From assembly GCF_900114975.1 (NCBI RefSeq), contig NZ_FOUU01000005.1, forward strand, positions 1 through 64,000: a stretch of DNA of 64,000 nt, given 5' to 3'. The notes under the pieces are model-generated. The model saw only the letters and a program-made list of their open reading frames with translations. It was not told where the DNA came from and searched no databases. The DNA is from Thermodesulforhabdus norvegica. Its GTDB lineage: Bacteria > Desulfobacterota > Syntrophobacteria > Syntrophobacterales > Thermodesulforhabdaceae. A program made the translations under genes and the position numbers. Of this stretch, positions 42,721 to 52,003 are shown piece after piece (position 1 is the stretch's first letter; every line of letters begins with the position of its first letter).

Positions 42721-42738
42721 GCTGCGTACTTTCATAAG

Positions 42739-43329
42739 CTATTTTTTCTGCCATTTGCCCGGCTGGCGCTCAATCCACCACCCTGGTCGAGACGTTTTCT
42801 GCCACTCCTGGGCGAAAATTTGCCCGATCCGCCCGACCTGCGAAGGATCTATGTTCAGGGCTCTGGCAATCTCATTATAAAGATTCTTTCTGTCGCCGTT
42901 TTCCTGCTCCACTAGCCTTTTGAGGGTGGCTTTTTCTTTGAAATCCAGGCCGTCAAGAGACCTGATTTTAACATAACCGTCGTGACCTTCACCTATGGCA
43001 CCTTTATCGTAAAAAGGAGCCAAAGATGCCGCTCTTCTTTTCATTTTTTCTTTAAGTGTTCTTATGGCGGCATTTGACACCGTCAGTTCCTTCTGGGCAA
43101 AACAAACCGAAATCCCCACGTAGATACCCTTTCTGTGTTCAAAAAGCGACTGCGGAGAGGTTTTCGGGTTGGGCTTTTCCTTCTCAGACGGTGCTTCATA
43201 AGATCTTACTTCCCCGACGATCTCTTCTGCCGTCTTGCGAACTTCTTCTGCGGGGAAATAGATGTTTATGGTAACACAGGACAAAAGTAGAAAGACCATC
43301 ACCGGGACGATCAACCTTTTTGCCTTCAT
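42739..43329 (-). CDS. YdbL-like (DUF1318) lipoprotein
   Basis: 196 residues. A lipobox LLLSCVT closes an N-terminal signal, so the protein is a lipoprotein facing the periplasm. After a Lys/Glu/Pro-rich linker, the DUF1318 region follows: ELTVSNAAIRTLKEKMKRRA, GAIGEGHDGYVKIRSLDGLD and ATLKRLVEQENGDRKNLYNE. It ends in a WIERQPGKWQKK tail. The ATG overlaps the stop of the YdbH-like gene (ATGA). In E. coli ydbL sits with ydbH and ynbE, whose products help move lipids to the outer membrane; the same link is inferred here, though no YnbE is present. Confidence 0.85.
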   Translation of the reverse strand: MKAKRLIVPVMVFLLLSCVTINIYFPAEEVRKTAEEIVGEVRSYEAPSEKEKPNPKTSPQSLFEHRKGIYVGISVCFAQKELTVSNAAIRTLKEKMKRRAASLAPFYDKGAIGEGHDGYVKIRSLDGLDFKEKATLKRLVEQENGDRKNLYNEIARALNIDPSQVGRIGQIFAQEWQKTSRPGWWIERQPGKWQKK

Positions 43330-45386
43330 CGCTCCTTATCCTCCGTTTTTGCTGATTCTGCCCGTTCAATGCGTTTCAGCCGTCTTATCATTTCGTTCCA
43401 GGAAATAACGTTCGGGGATTGCCTGTTAATAACGTTTATCCCCCGAATGCCCCGTTTTCTTATAAGATACTCGGTATCCCCCTCTTTAATCAAACCTCTT
43501 ACAGAAAATTGATCGTTTTTCAATGTACACCTGATGCCAATACGGTCATAGGGAAATTCTTTGAAAAAGGTCGTCATAACCGCCCCTGTAACACCCTGAA
43601 AGGGATTTCCAGAGCTGCCGATCTGAGTTATGTTCCGTACGGCAAGAACGCTTATCGTTTGCTCTTCTGCCGGTTCCGACATAAGCCTGAGGTCAAAGCT
43701 TACCGGTAACCCGTAAACAATTCGCAAATCCTTTACTTCGCCGAAAAGCTTGCCTTTGATGATACCGAAAGATACCAGACGGCTCAGCTCTTCGAGATCA
43801 ATTCCCTTCCAGTGAGCGTCCAGTACCAGAGATCTGGAGGGAGACAGCGGGTCTTCAATTGAGAAGTGGTCAACAGTAAGTTGTCCGGAAAATACCCTCA
43901 ATTTCACCGCCGGAGATATCTCCAGTTTGTTGTTTTGATAGAGCACATCAATATTCGACGCCCTTTCGATCTCCAATTTAAGCGGGCGTGCGAGATCTTT
44001 GTGTGAAAACTCAAACCTTAGCGAATCCGGAATGTCCACCTTGATTAATCCTCGAGGTTTCGGAAATATTTCGAAAATTCCTCTTCTCACGACCACTTTT
44101 CCCCAGGATAGATTAAACTCAATAGGATCAACCAGTTTCCAGGTGTTCAAAGACGCTGTGATGGGCACATAGTAGTCGGTAAGGGATAGATCGCCGATGG
44201 TGGTTTCCTCGAGCACGATTTTCCCGCTTATAGTCTCGTCTTTGCATGTGGAGCCTTCAGGTAAATTGCTCAAATATACCGGGAGATCCACATCAAAGCG
44301 AGATCGTACCTTCTTATAGAGTAAGGAACAATTCAGGCACTGCATCGATCCTTTCAAACAGCCCGACCCGGAGGCATACCTGTATAAACCCTGGGCTTTG
44401 AACGATCCCCCGGCTTCCAATTCTCTCAAAGCCGGAATAACGCCCTCGGCGACACTCAAAAGACGCCCCACCAGCACTTCGAGGTCGGGAACGTTTATTT
44501 CCCATTGCAGCTCAGAGGTTTTGCTGACCAGACGAACGGAAGCGACATTGTCCAGGAAGATGTCTGCCGTTCCATCCGGAGGAATTTCGCCGTCGTGGAG
44601 AAATTCGAAGTTCACGGTCAGAGGTAGAGTTGCAAAATCTATAACGTAACCTTTAGAAAAAAGGTTACCCTTTGAGCATTCCGCCTTTCCTTTAACTCTC
44701 CATCCACTGCCGGAAAAACGGGCAGTTGCGGAAAGATCCACTTTCAGGTCTTCTGCCGCATTTTCAAAGTTATGGTCTTCAAAAGACACGTTTCTCAGAA
44801 TACCCTGAACCGTGGCGACCTCAATTTGCCGCCCAAAAGTAGCACGGATTTCCAGTTCAAAGGGAAAGGAACCCGCGGCCAGACTGTCATTCATCAGGGT
44901 ATTAACTACCTCAAAAAGATTGCTGTTGTATATCGCCAGATCAACGGTGTTCTTATCCCTTTGATTTTCGTGCTTCTGGATCAGCATTATGGTTCCGCCC
45001 AGAGGCTTTCCTAACTTTACCGTTATGTGAGAACTTACGACAATTCCTTTGCGATACGCAATGGTGCCCTCTATTTCGGTATTTTCTATGAGCAAGCCTT
45101 TCCCGTTGGGCAGGTAAAGCCTCAGCAATCCCATCCGGCCTTTTTCGATCGTAATTAACCATGTGCAGTTTCGTGACGGTGATACACTTATGCGGGCTTT
45201 TACGTGGGCTATACGAACAAAGGGGAAAGAGAGACCCACGTCAGAAATCGTAAAAGCCCGTGTGGGTGGCTCTCCGCAGGTATTGATGGAAAAGTCATCC
45301 GCCGCATTTGCAGGCGGATGTAAGGAAAGTAGAATGAGGAAGGAGCTTATACATTTTATGAGGTAAATAACGATTTTTTTGAACAT
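43326..45386 (-). CDS. YdbH-like AsmA-superfamily protein, envelope lipid transport
   Basis: 686 residues with a Sec signal or anchor (IVIYLIKCISSFLILLSLHP, ANA cleavage). The remainder is a long repetitive beta structure typical of AsmA/YdbH bridge proteins, and the C-terminal dicarboxylate-binding-like region of YdbH is seen in RNITQIGSSGNPFQGVTGAV, PYDRIGIRCTLKNDQFSVRG and EYLIRKRGIRGINVINRQSP. Coupled by ATGA to the YdbL-like lipoprotein. E. coli YdbH acts with TamB and YhdP in phospholipid transport to the outer membrane. No strong ribosome site; only GGAAA lies before the ATG. Confidence 0.8.
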   Translation of the reverse strand: MFKKIVIYLIKCISSFLILLSLHPPANAADDFSINTCGEPPTRAFTISDVGLSFPFVRIAHVKARISVSPSRNCTWLITIEKGRMGLLRLYLPNGKGLLIENTEIEGTIAYRKGIVVSSHITVKLGKPLGGTIMLIQKHENQRDKNTVDLAIYNSNLFEVVNTLMNDSLAAGSFPFELEIRATFGRQIEVATVQGILRNVSFEDHNFENAAEDLKVDLSATARFSGSGWRVKGKAECSKGNLFSKGYVIDFATLPLTVNFEFLHDGEIPPDGTADIFLDNVASVRLVSKTSELQWEINVPDLEVLVGRLLSVAEGVIPALRELEAGGSFKAQGLYRYASGSGCLKGSMQCLNCSLLYKKVRSRFDVDLPVYLSNLPEGSTCKDETISGKIVLEETTIGDLSLTDYYVPITASLNTWKLVDPIEFNLSWGKVVVRRGIFEIFPKPRGLIKVDIPDSLRFEFSHKDLARPLKLEIERASNIDVLYQNNKLEISPAVKLRVFSGQLTVDHFSIEDPLSPSRSLVLDAHWKGIDLEELSRLVSFGIIKGKLFGEVKDLRIVYGLPVSFDLRLMSEPAEEQTISVLAVRNITQIGSSGNPFQGVTGAVMTTFFKEFPYDRIGIRCTLKNDQFSVRGLIKEGDTEYLIRKRGIRGINVINRQSPNVISWNEMIRRLKRIERAESAKTEDKER

Positions 45387-45403
45387 TTTCCGGGGTCACC
45401 GGA

Positions 45404-45439
45404 GGGTGGAGACCAGGGACAACGAAACCATCTCCACCC
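45404..45439 (-). terminator. Hairpin between serC and the YdbH-like gene
   Basis: GGGTGGAGA (45404-45412) and TCTCCACCC (45431-45439) form a perfect 9-bp stem with an 18-base loop just after the serC stop. No T-run follows closely, so termination is likely partial. Confidence 0.45.
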
Positions 45440-45447
45440 CGCAGAGG

Positions 45448-46530
45448 TCAGTTATTTCTTGCGAATTCTCTCATAAATTCAACGAGTTTTTCAACGGCTT
45501 CTACAGGTACGGCATTGTAGAGAGATGCTCTGCATCCTCCAACAGAGCGATGTCCCTTCAGGCCGACCAGCCCTCTTTGTGCTGCTTCTTCCACGAATTT
45601 CTTTTCCAGCTCCGGGGTGGGTAATCGAAAGGTCACGTTCATCATGGAGCGAGAATCAGGATGGGCGGTACCTCTGTACATTTCTATTTCGTCTATGCAA
45701 CTGTAAAGCATTTCCGCCTTAGAACGATTGATGGCTTCCATTTTTTCGAGCCCGCCTATTTCTTCTTCCAACCATTCCATTACGAGACCGACAACATAGA
45801 TGGCAAAGCATGGAGGGGTGTTGTAAAGAGAATTCTTTTCCGCATAGGTGGTATATTTGAGCATGGTAGGAAGTTCGGGTGGAACCCGCTCCAGCATGTC
45901 CTTGCGAATTATTACAATTGTCACGCCGGCAGGTCCGGCATTTTTCTGAGCCCCTGCATATATGAGCCCAAAGGGGGATGGGTCAAAAACTCGACTGAAT
46001 ATATCTGAGGACATATCGGCAACAAGGGGAATACCGCCTGTGTTGGGGAAAGACTTCCACTGAGTTCCTCTGATGGTGTTGTTTGACGTTATGTGAAGAT
46101 ACGATGCATCCTCGTCAACCGAGAAATTCCCGGGGATATACGAGTATTCCTTATCTTCAGAAGAGGCAATAACACGCACGTCCTTTCCCAGAATTTTTGC
46201 TTCCTGTATGGCCTTACTTGACCAGGTGCCTGTATCTATGTAGTCAATGGGTTTACCCGTAAGGGCCAGATTCATGGGCACCATGCAAAACTGAAGGCTT
46301 GCTCCTCCCTGGAGAAAAAGCACCTGGAAGCGATCATCAAGCTTCAGAAGTCTTTTTATTCTCGCTATAGCTTCCTCAAGTATCCGGGAAAACTCCTGAG
46401 ACCGATGGCTCATCTCCATAACAGACATACCCGTACCTTTGTAATCGAGAAGTTCGTCTCTCACCCGTTCCAGAACCGGAAGAGGCAGAGCTGCGGGTCC
46501 CGGATTGAAGTTGTAAACCCTGGTTGTCAT
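45448..46530 (-). CDS. serC: Phosphoserine aminotransferase
   Basis: About 360 residues, PLP enzyme converting 3-phosphohydroxypyruvate to phosphoserine in serine synthesis (also used in pyridoxine synthesis). RVYNFNPGPAALPLPVLERV, the PLP Lys in YAGAQKNAGPAGVTIV, LADMSSDIFSR-like VADMSSDIFSRVFD and the C-terminal GLKGHRSVGGCRASLYNAVP are diagnostic. Two ATG codons lie in tandem; the second (46530) is better spaced from AGGAGGG. A promoter is visible upstream. serA is not in the window. Confidence 0.96.
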   Translation of the reverse strand: MTTRVYNFNPGPAALPLPVLERVRDELLDYKGTGMSVMEMSHRSQEFSRILEEAIARIKRLLKLDDRFQVLFLQGGASLQFCMVPMNLALTGKPIDYIDTGTWSSKAIQEAKILGKDVRVIASSEDKEYSYIPGNFSVDEDASYLHITSNNTIRGTQWKSFPNTGGIPLVADMSSDIFSRVFDPSPFGLIYAGAQKNAGPAGVTIVIIRKDMLERVPPELPTMLKYTTYAEKNSLYNTPPCFAIYVVGLVMEWLEEEIGGLEKMEAINRSKAEMLYSCIDEIEMYRGTAHPDSRSMMNVTFRLPTPELEKKFVEEAAQRGLVGLKGHRSVGGCRASLYNAVPVEAVEKLVEFMREFARNN

Positions 46531-46584
46531 CATTCCCTCCTGACTTACCTTTGAACATCCTGATGCCTATCCTTTGACGCCATC

Positions 46585-46614
46585 ACTTTACTGAGAGCCT
46601 TGAGCGCATGTCAA
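46585..46614 (-). promoter_or_regulatory. Promoter of serC
   Basis: On the minus strand TTGACA (46614-46609) and TAAAGT (46590-46585) are 18 bases apart. Transcription would start near 46578, about 48 bases before the serC ATG. Confidence 0.6.
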
Positions 46615-46727
46615 CGGGCAGTGTTTACAACATTTTACAAATTGTTTCTCCTCTTTCGTTATCTTTCTGATTGCCGAAAGCGCCCTGATAGGTCAATCGG
46701 GGGATTTTGAACAGGTCCTGAGAAGTC

Positions 46728-47525
46728 TTAAAGTCTTCCTACCGGGCAAGCCCATTCACAGTGGCGGCAATATTTGATTATTTTCTCAGAATTTTCAGAG
46801 TGTGCCCTTTGTTCGTCCAGATTCATTTGTTCGTAGCAATCCGCCCTGGAGAAATGACCGGTTCTACCCGGTAGTGTTTTCCCGGAGTTGTATTCATCTT
46901 CGTAAACTTTCCGTGAAAAAGCCTGCTGCGGACATGCCTTGCGGCACCATTCGGGGCAATCGATACAGGGATCGAAGTCGGACGGTCCCGTTGAACTAAG
47001 TTCCACATCCAGCGCAAGGGCACGGAGTCTTACCCTGGGGCCAAAGGCCTGTGTAATAAGCAAATTGTTCTTACCGATGCAACCCAGACCGGCCAGGACT
47101 GCGGCATCCTTCAGGTATATGCCGCCTTTTTCCACATGATAGGGAAAGTGAAAGGCCCACAATCCCAATTGAGCCGATGCAAACTCACAAATACCTTCGA
47201 CGATCCTTGCCAGTACTTTATTACCTGGTGGGTCGATTTTACCGACCCACCAGTCCATTTCCGGTTTGATCCTGGGGTGGTAAAGAGCCACCACCATGAC
47301 GGTTTTCGCATTTTTCGGCCATACTACGTCGTTTTCGGGAACCGTGATCCCTTGTTTTTTGTCTGTCTGCCGTAGCCTGGAGGCCATGGTAGAGGACGGA
47401 CATTTTTTTAACTGCTCGACAGACGCAAAACCGGCAAGATCTGCACCAAGTTCCAGAGCATAATCGAGAAGGGCCGTTTTTATCCTGTTTTCCTTCCGTA
47501 ACACCTGTTTTCCCTTTTTGTTCAC
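46728..47525 (-). CDS. QueG-like iron-sulfur protein (epoxyqueuosine reductase family, short form)
   Basis: 265 residues. The N-terminal half resembles the cobalamin-binding part of QueG (DUF1730): YALELGADLAGFASVEQLKK and AKTVMVVALYHPRIKPEMDW, and AVLAGLGCIGKNNLLITQAF is the conserved GxGxxGKNxxL motif. The C-terminal half carries ferredoxin-like clusters: CIDCPEWCRKACPQQAF and CRHCEWACPVG. It is about 100 residues shorter than QueG and lacks the HEAT-like tail, so it belongs to the short QueG-like proteins rather than to confirmed tRNA epoxyqueuosine reductase. It follows serC on the same strand with its own 190-base gap. Confidence 0.82.
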   Translation of the reverse strand: MNKKGKQVLRKENRIKTALLDYALELGADLAGFASVEQLKKCPSSTMASRLRQTDKKQGITVPENDVVWPKNAKTVMVVALYHPRIKPEMDWWVGKIDPPGNKVLARIVEGICEFASAQLGLWAFHFPYHVEKGGIYLKDAAVLAGLGCIGKNNLLITQAFGPRVRLRALALDVELSSTGPSDFDPCIDCPEWCRKACPQQAFSRKVYEDEYNSGKTLPGRTGHFSRADCYEQMNLDEQRAHSENSEKIIKYCRHCEWACPVGRL

Positions 47526-47581
47526 ATGAGCTTCGTCGTTTAATAAGGGCAGATAAAAGGTTATGTCAACTGTTGTGGCAT

Positions 47582-49678
47582 TTAAGACGATTTTCTCTCA
47601 ACCACCGGTTCAAGCTGTGCCAGCATTTCGGTGGGCAGATGGCAGTAAATTGTATGGTTTTTTGCCACCTCCTGGGGCTCTGGGGATTTCTCCTCACATA
47701 TCCTGCCCCCATCGGGCAGCAGGTACCTTCTGTGGCATCGGGTATGAAAACGACAGCCCGGTGGAGGATTGAGTGCACTCGGTACGTTGCCCTCAAGACG
47801 AATACGGCGCTGTTTTACTGATGGATCGGGTATGGGAACGGCCGACAATAGCGCCTCTGTATAAGGGTGGTACGGGGGCTGATATATCCGGTCTGTGGGT
47901 CCTGTTTCCATTATCTGTCCGAGGTACATTACGGCCACATAATCCGAGATATAGCGAACTACACTCAGGTCGTGAGCTATAAAAATAAGCGTTGTTCTAA
48001 ATTTGTTTTGAATTTCCATGAGCAAATTGAGCACTGCTGCCTGAACCGAAACATCCAAGGCGGATACGGGTTCATCGCAAAGAATCAGATTGGGACGACT
48101 TGCTAGAGCACGGGCAATCCCCACTCTCTGCTTTTCACCCCCGCTGAGCTGCCTCGGATACCTGTGGTAGTAATCGGGCCCAAGTTTTACAGCCCTGAGC
48201 AAACGGAATACTTCTTCTCTTACCTTATCCTTTGGAACCGTCTTAAACCTTTTAAGAGGGCGTTCTATCTGTTTCCCCACCGGATATGCAGGGTTGAGAG
48301 TGGAGTCGGGGTTCTGAAAGACCATCTGGATTTCTTTTATTATTTCAAGATTTCTTTTAACTACCGGTTCGTTAAGTTCCCTGCCCATGAAAACGATTTT
48401 CCCGTCCTTTATTCTTTCCAGACCGATAATGGCCTTGAGCAGCGTTGATTTTCCACATCCCGACTCACCTACAATGCCCAGGGTGCATCCGGAATTCACT
48501 GAGGTGGACACGCCGTCAACAGCCCTGATAATGTGCCTGGAGCCTATGCGGACTTTTTGAGTGTAGTAAACTTTCACATCCTTAACATCCAGAAGAGGTG
48601 CACTTTTATCAGAGCAGGTTGATACCGGCATTTTCCGGACCCTATCCCCCGATCTATGCCTGCTCAACGGCATAGCTATAAGCCTGTCTTTTTTGAAACA
48701 CCGCGCCTGGTGATTGGGCTCGACTTCTTCCAGCGCCGGCCTGGCCTCTATACATCGATTCTCACGGTGACCACATCGATCGGCAAAGATACACATTGTT
48801 GGGTTTCGCCTGTCGGGCGGTGGAACCCTCCCTCTTATGGGTTTGAGCATACTGGAGCTTTTGGTTACACCGAGGACGGGCACACACCTGAGAAGACCTC
48901 TTGTGTAAGGGTGCGATGGACGTTCGAAAATTTGCTCCACTCTGCCACGCTCTACAATCTCTCCCGCATACATTACGCAGATGCTGTCACTAACGCGCGC
49001 AACAACCCCGAGATTATGGGTTATGAAAATTATACTGGTCCCGAATTCTTCTTTTAGCTCTTCGACCAGATCCAGGACTGCCGCTTCTACGGTAACATCC
49101 AGTGCCGTTGTGGGTTCGTCCATAATAAGCAGGGCCGGATTGTTGAGCATTGCCATTGCGATGACAACTCTTTGTTGCTGGCCTCCCGAAAGCTGATGGG
49201 GATATCTGCGCATAACAATTTCAGGATCGGGCATGTGCACCTTTTTCAGCATCTTTACGCACTCTTCTCGAGCTTCCAGCCTGGAAAGCTTCCGGTGATA
49301 AATAAGAACTTCCATCAACTGATCGCCAATTCGCAGAGCGGGGTTCAGAGCAGACATGGGATCCTGATAAACCATGGATATGCGGTTTCCTCTCAGCCGG
49401 TTCAGCTCTCGCCTGGACAGTCCTACCAGTTCTCTACCCTCAAATTTGATACTTCCTGAGGTTATCCTGCCGTTTGGCCCCAGAAAGTTAACGATCGCGA
49501 AGGCTACTGTTGATTTACCACAACCGGATTCACCCACTATCCCAAGAGTTTCTCCGTGTGAAAGATCAAATGACACGTTGCGTACGGCCTGAATCCACCC
49601 ACTTCTTGTTCTGTAGCTGACGGAGAGATTTTCAACTTCCAGAACTTTGCCGTTCCTATTTGTGAAACTTCCGTTCAT
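47582..49678 (-). CDS. Fused two-domain oligopeptide/dipeptide ABC ATPase (DppD-DppF type)
   Basis: About 698 residues with two full ABC modules. Module 1 (residues about 8-325): Walker A GIVGESGCGKSTVA, signature LSGGQQQRVVIA, Walker B LLIMDEPTTALD, and the oligopeptide-type C-terminal end with CIFADRCGHRENRCIEARPA. Module 2 (about 370-690): GIVGESGCGKSTLLKAI, LSGGEKQRVGIARAL, LILCDEPVSALD, and GCRFHTRCHRRYLLPDGG. Both Cys-rich ends are typical of Dpp/Opp ATPases, which are usually two separate proteins. The ATG at 49678 has GAGGAAAA upstream; an earlier start would overlap the permease. Energises the permeases upstream. Confidence 0.93.
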   Translation of the reverse strand: MNGSFTNRNGKVLEVENLSVSYRTRSGWIQAVRNVSFDLSHGETLGIVGESGCGKSTVAFAIVNFLGPNGRITSGSIKFEGRELVGLSRRELNRLRGNRISMVYQDPMSALNPALRIGDQLMEVLIYHRKLSRLEAREECVKMLKKVHMPDPEIVMRRYPHQLSGGQQQRVVIAMAMLNNPALLIMDEPTTALDVTVEAAVLDLVEELKEEFGTSIIFITHNLGVVARVSDSICVMYAGEIVERGRVEQIFERPSHPYTRGLLRCVPVLGVTKSSSMLKPIRGRVPPPDRRNPTMCIFADRCGHRENRCIEARPALEEVEPNHQARCFKKDRLIAMPLSRHRSGDRVRKMPVSTCSDKSAPLLDVKDVKVYYTQKVRIGSRHIIRAVDGVSTSVNSGCTLGIVGESGCGKSTLLKAIIGLERIKDGKIVFMGRELNEPVVKRNLEIIKEIQMVFQNPDSTLNPAYPVGKQIERPLKRFKTVPKDKVREEVFRLLRAVKLGPDYYHRYPRQLSGGEKQRVGIARALASRPNLILCDEPVSALDVSVQAAVLNLLMEIQNKFRTTLIFIAHDLSVVRYISDYVAVMYLGQIMETGPTDRIYQPPYHPYTEALLSAVPIPDPSVKQRRIRLEGNVPSALNPPPGCRFHTRCHRRYLLPDGGRICEEKSPEPQEVAKNHTIYCHLPTEMLAQLEPVVERKSS

Positions 49679-49701
49679 CGATGGTTTTCCTCTATAGAGT
49701 T

Positions 49702-50637
49702 CTACTGATATCTGGTTAATTCTTCTCTCAACCCATCCGCCAGGAGGTTTAATCCCACCACGAGAGAAGCAATAGCTACAGAAGGCCATAAAGCAGCCCA
49801 GGGGGCTCCTGCCAGAATGAATTCTCTACCTTTGGCTACCATAGAACCCCAGTCCGGTGATGGTGGAGGGAGACCGAGCCCCAGAAAACCCAATGTCCCC
49901 ATGGCAAAGACGGCGTATCCGACCCTAAGCATGGCGTCAATGATTATAGGACCTTTTGCGTTGGGAAGAATTTCAACAAACATAATGTACAGGGCCTTTT
50001 CCCCCCGTGTTTCGGCAGCCCTTATGTAATCCCGGGTTTTAATGTCAAGGGTCAGGCCTCGCACCAGCCTCGCAATTCCCGGGGCTCCGACAATGGCAAT
50101 GGCGATCACCACGTTTACAGCGGAGGAACCCAGAGCCGCCACCAGCAATAAGTACAGTAAAATCACCGGTATTGATATCATGGCATCCAGAAGACGCATG
50201 ATAATCTCATCAATCCATCCTCCCCTGTAGCCGCTGATAAGACCAAGGGTGGATCCGACCAGAAGAGCAAAGGCAACACCCCATAGGGCAGTTCCTCCCG
50301 GTAGCCAGAGATTAGAACCGACGGGAAATACCACCAGCACGATTCGTGCGCCATAAATGAGTCGAGCCCACAGGTCACGACCCAGCTCGTCTGTTCCCAG
50401 GGGGTGTTTCCAGCTGGGCCCCTGGTTGGGCGCCTTCCAATCTTGGTATGTGGGTGAATAAGGCGTGAGAAAGGGAGCAAATACGGCAACGATGATCCAG
50501 AAAGAAACAATGAAAAATCCTACTGTTGCCGTCTTCGATGAGAATATCAATTGAAAGGGAGCATAAAGCCTGGTCAGAATACTTTTTTTATATGTTTCGT
50601 CTGCTTCGTATCCGTTCAGCCGGAATACCGTTCCCAT
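49702..50637 (-). CDS. Oligopeptide ABC transporter permease (DppC type)
   Basis: 311 residues, six membrane helices. FLTPYSPTYQDWKAPNQGPS and HPLGTDELGRDLWARLIYG are the DppC N-terminal motifs; EAA-loop region is RAAETRGEKALYIMFVEILP. Last conserved segment FLGLGLPPPSPDWGSMVAKG. It follows DppB by 16 bases and precedes the fused ATPase by 23. Confidence 0.95.
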   Translation of the reverse strand: MGTVFRLNGYEADETYKKSILTRLYAPFQLIFSSKTATVGFFIVSFWIIVAVFAPFLTPYSPTYQDWKAPNQGPSWKHPLGTDELGRDLWARLIYGARIVLVVFPVGSNLWLPGGTALWGVAFALLVGSTLGLISGYRGGWIDEIIMRLLDAMISIPVILLYLLLVAALGSSAVNVVIAIAIVGAPGIARLVRGLTLDIKTRDYIRAAETRGEKALYIMFVEILPNAKGPIIIDAMLRVGYAVFAMGTLGFLGLGLPPPSPDWGSMVAKGREFILAGAPWAALWPSVAIASLVVGLNLLADGLREELTRYQ

Positions 50638-50653
50638 GAGTATCGTCCTCAGG

Positions 50654-51952
50654 TTATTTGAACCTTATTCTCGGATTAAGGAATGTGTACGCTATATCAG
50701 CAACCAGTTGTGTGCCGACTGCAACCACAACCATGATCATTGCTCCCGCTTCCAGGGCGTTTATGTCCTTGTACATTGCGGAGTCGAGCAAATATTTACC
50801 CAGCCCCGGATAACCAAAAACCACTTCAACCACTACAACTCCTCCCAGCAGCCAATTAACGTGGAGCATCATAACCGTTATGGGGGCAATGAGAGCGTTT
50901 CGAATGGCATGCTTGAAGACAACAACTCTATAAGGAAGCCCTTTAAGTAGAGCCGTTCTGATGTAGGGCGATCGCATTACCTCAACCATACTTGCACGGG
51001 TTATCCTGAGGACATATCCCAGCTCTATAAGAGTTAGAGTAAGAACGGGCAGGACCAACATGTCCGGTCTCTCCCATGGGGCATGATCGCCAAACACACT
51101 TGCACCGGGTAGCCATCTGAGCCATAGAGCAAATATGAGTATGAGGAAAATTCCCATTGCGAATTCCGGTATTACCGAAAAAATCATTCCGGCAACGGAT
51201 AGAGTTCTGTCAACGGCCCTTCCGGTGGTTAGTCCTGCGATAATACCCAGCGCCAATGCAATGGGCATAACGATGACGAATGCAATTGAAGCCAGAACAA
51301 GGGAATTACGGAGGCGCACAAAAAGGCTTTTTGCTACAGGTCGGCCGGTACGAAGCGACATGCCGGGGTCGCCTCGTAAAAAACCCTTTTTAAGGGGTAT
51401 GTAATCCGTCGCTCCCCCGGCCGCTTCCGTCCAGCCCTTACCGTGAACGTAAACCCATTGTTTCCTGCTGAGCCCTTTTTCCCACAGGACGGCCCTGTTG
51501 TGTAGGTCAACACCCCAGAAGAACTGAGAACCATCATCCCGGGAACGCCATCTTCCGTTATCAACTCTTTTTAGGATCCTTCCGTCTTTAGTCCTGACGA
51601 TGGCGATCAGGTCTTCACCTTTAAGTTCCCATCTGACAAGGTGTCCTGAGGGTAACCTCGCCCACCACTCCGTAAATCCACCCTGGGTCGTCAATCGTTC
51701 AAGGGGTAATCCGATTCGCCTTGACGCATGCCAGTCGGTGCCCGCAAGCCAGTAGAAGTAGCGCTTCCACAACGGTTCATCCAGACCGAGCTGGTTTAAA
51801 AATGATGCCTCCTGCTCAGGGGTAACAAAGCTTCCGAGGAGATTTCTGGCGACATTTCCGGGAGAGGCTTCTGTTATGATGAAGACACCTACAGAGACAA
51901 TTGCCATTGTCAGAAACAACAGAACTATCCTGCGCAGAATGAACCAGCCCAT
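50654..51952 (-). CDS. Oligopeptide ABC transporter permease (DppB type) with large extracytoplasmic insertion
   Basis: 432 residues, about 100 more than usual. First helix LRRIVLLFLTMAIVSVGVFI and LNQLGLDEPLWKRYFYWLAG match DppB. An insertion of about 115 residues (about 90-205) then precedes the resumed family sequence FLRGDPGMSLRTGRPVAKSL. The insertion is Trp-rich and beta-like (TEWWARLPSGHLVRWELKGE, KRVDNGRWRSRDDGSQFFWG, KQWVYVHGKGWTEAAGG) and faces the periplasm. Later helices and the EAA-type loop (YIRTALLKGLPYRVVVFKHA) are normal, and there is no frameshift, so the insertion is a real domain. It may contact the binding protein or the cell wall. Confidence 0.92.
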   Translation of the reverse strand: MGWFILRRIVLLFLTMAIVSVGVFIITEASPGNVARNLLGSFVTPEQEASFLNQLGLDEPLWKRYFYWLAGTDWHASRRIGLPLERLTTQGGFTEWWARLPSGHLVRWELKGEDLIAIVRTKDGRILKRVDNGRWRSRDDGSQFFWGVDLHNRAVLWEKGLSRKQWVYVHGKGWTEAAGGATDYIPLKKGFLRGDPGMSLRTGRPVAKSLFVRLRNSLVLASIAFVIVMPIALALGIIAGLTTGRAVDRTLSVAGMIFSVIPEFAMGIFLILIFALWLRWLPGASVFGDHAPWERPDMLVLPVLTLTLIELGYVLRITRASMVEVMRSPYIRTALLKGLPYRVVVFKHAIRNALIAPITVMMLHVNWLLGGVVVVEVVFGYPGLGKYLLDSAMYKDINALEAGAMIMVVVAVGTQLVADIAYTFLNPRIRFK

Positions 51953-52003
51953 TAGACCATATTCCCCTGTAAACCTGAACCTACCTGGCCGTACCTGTCA
52001 GCC

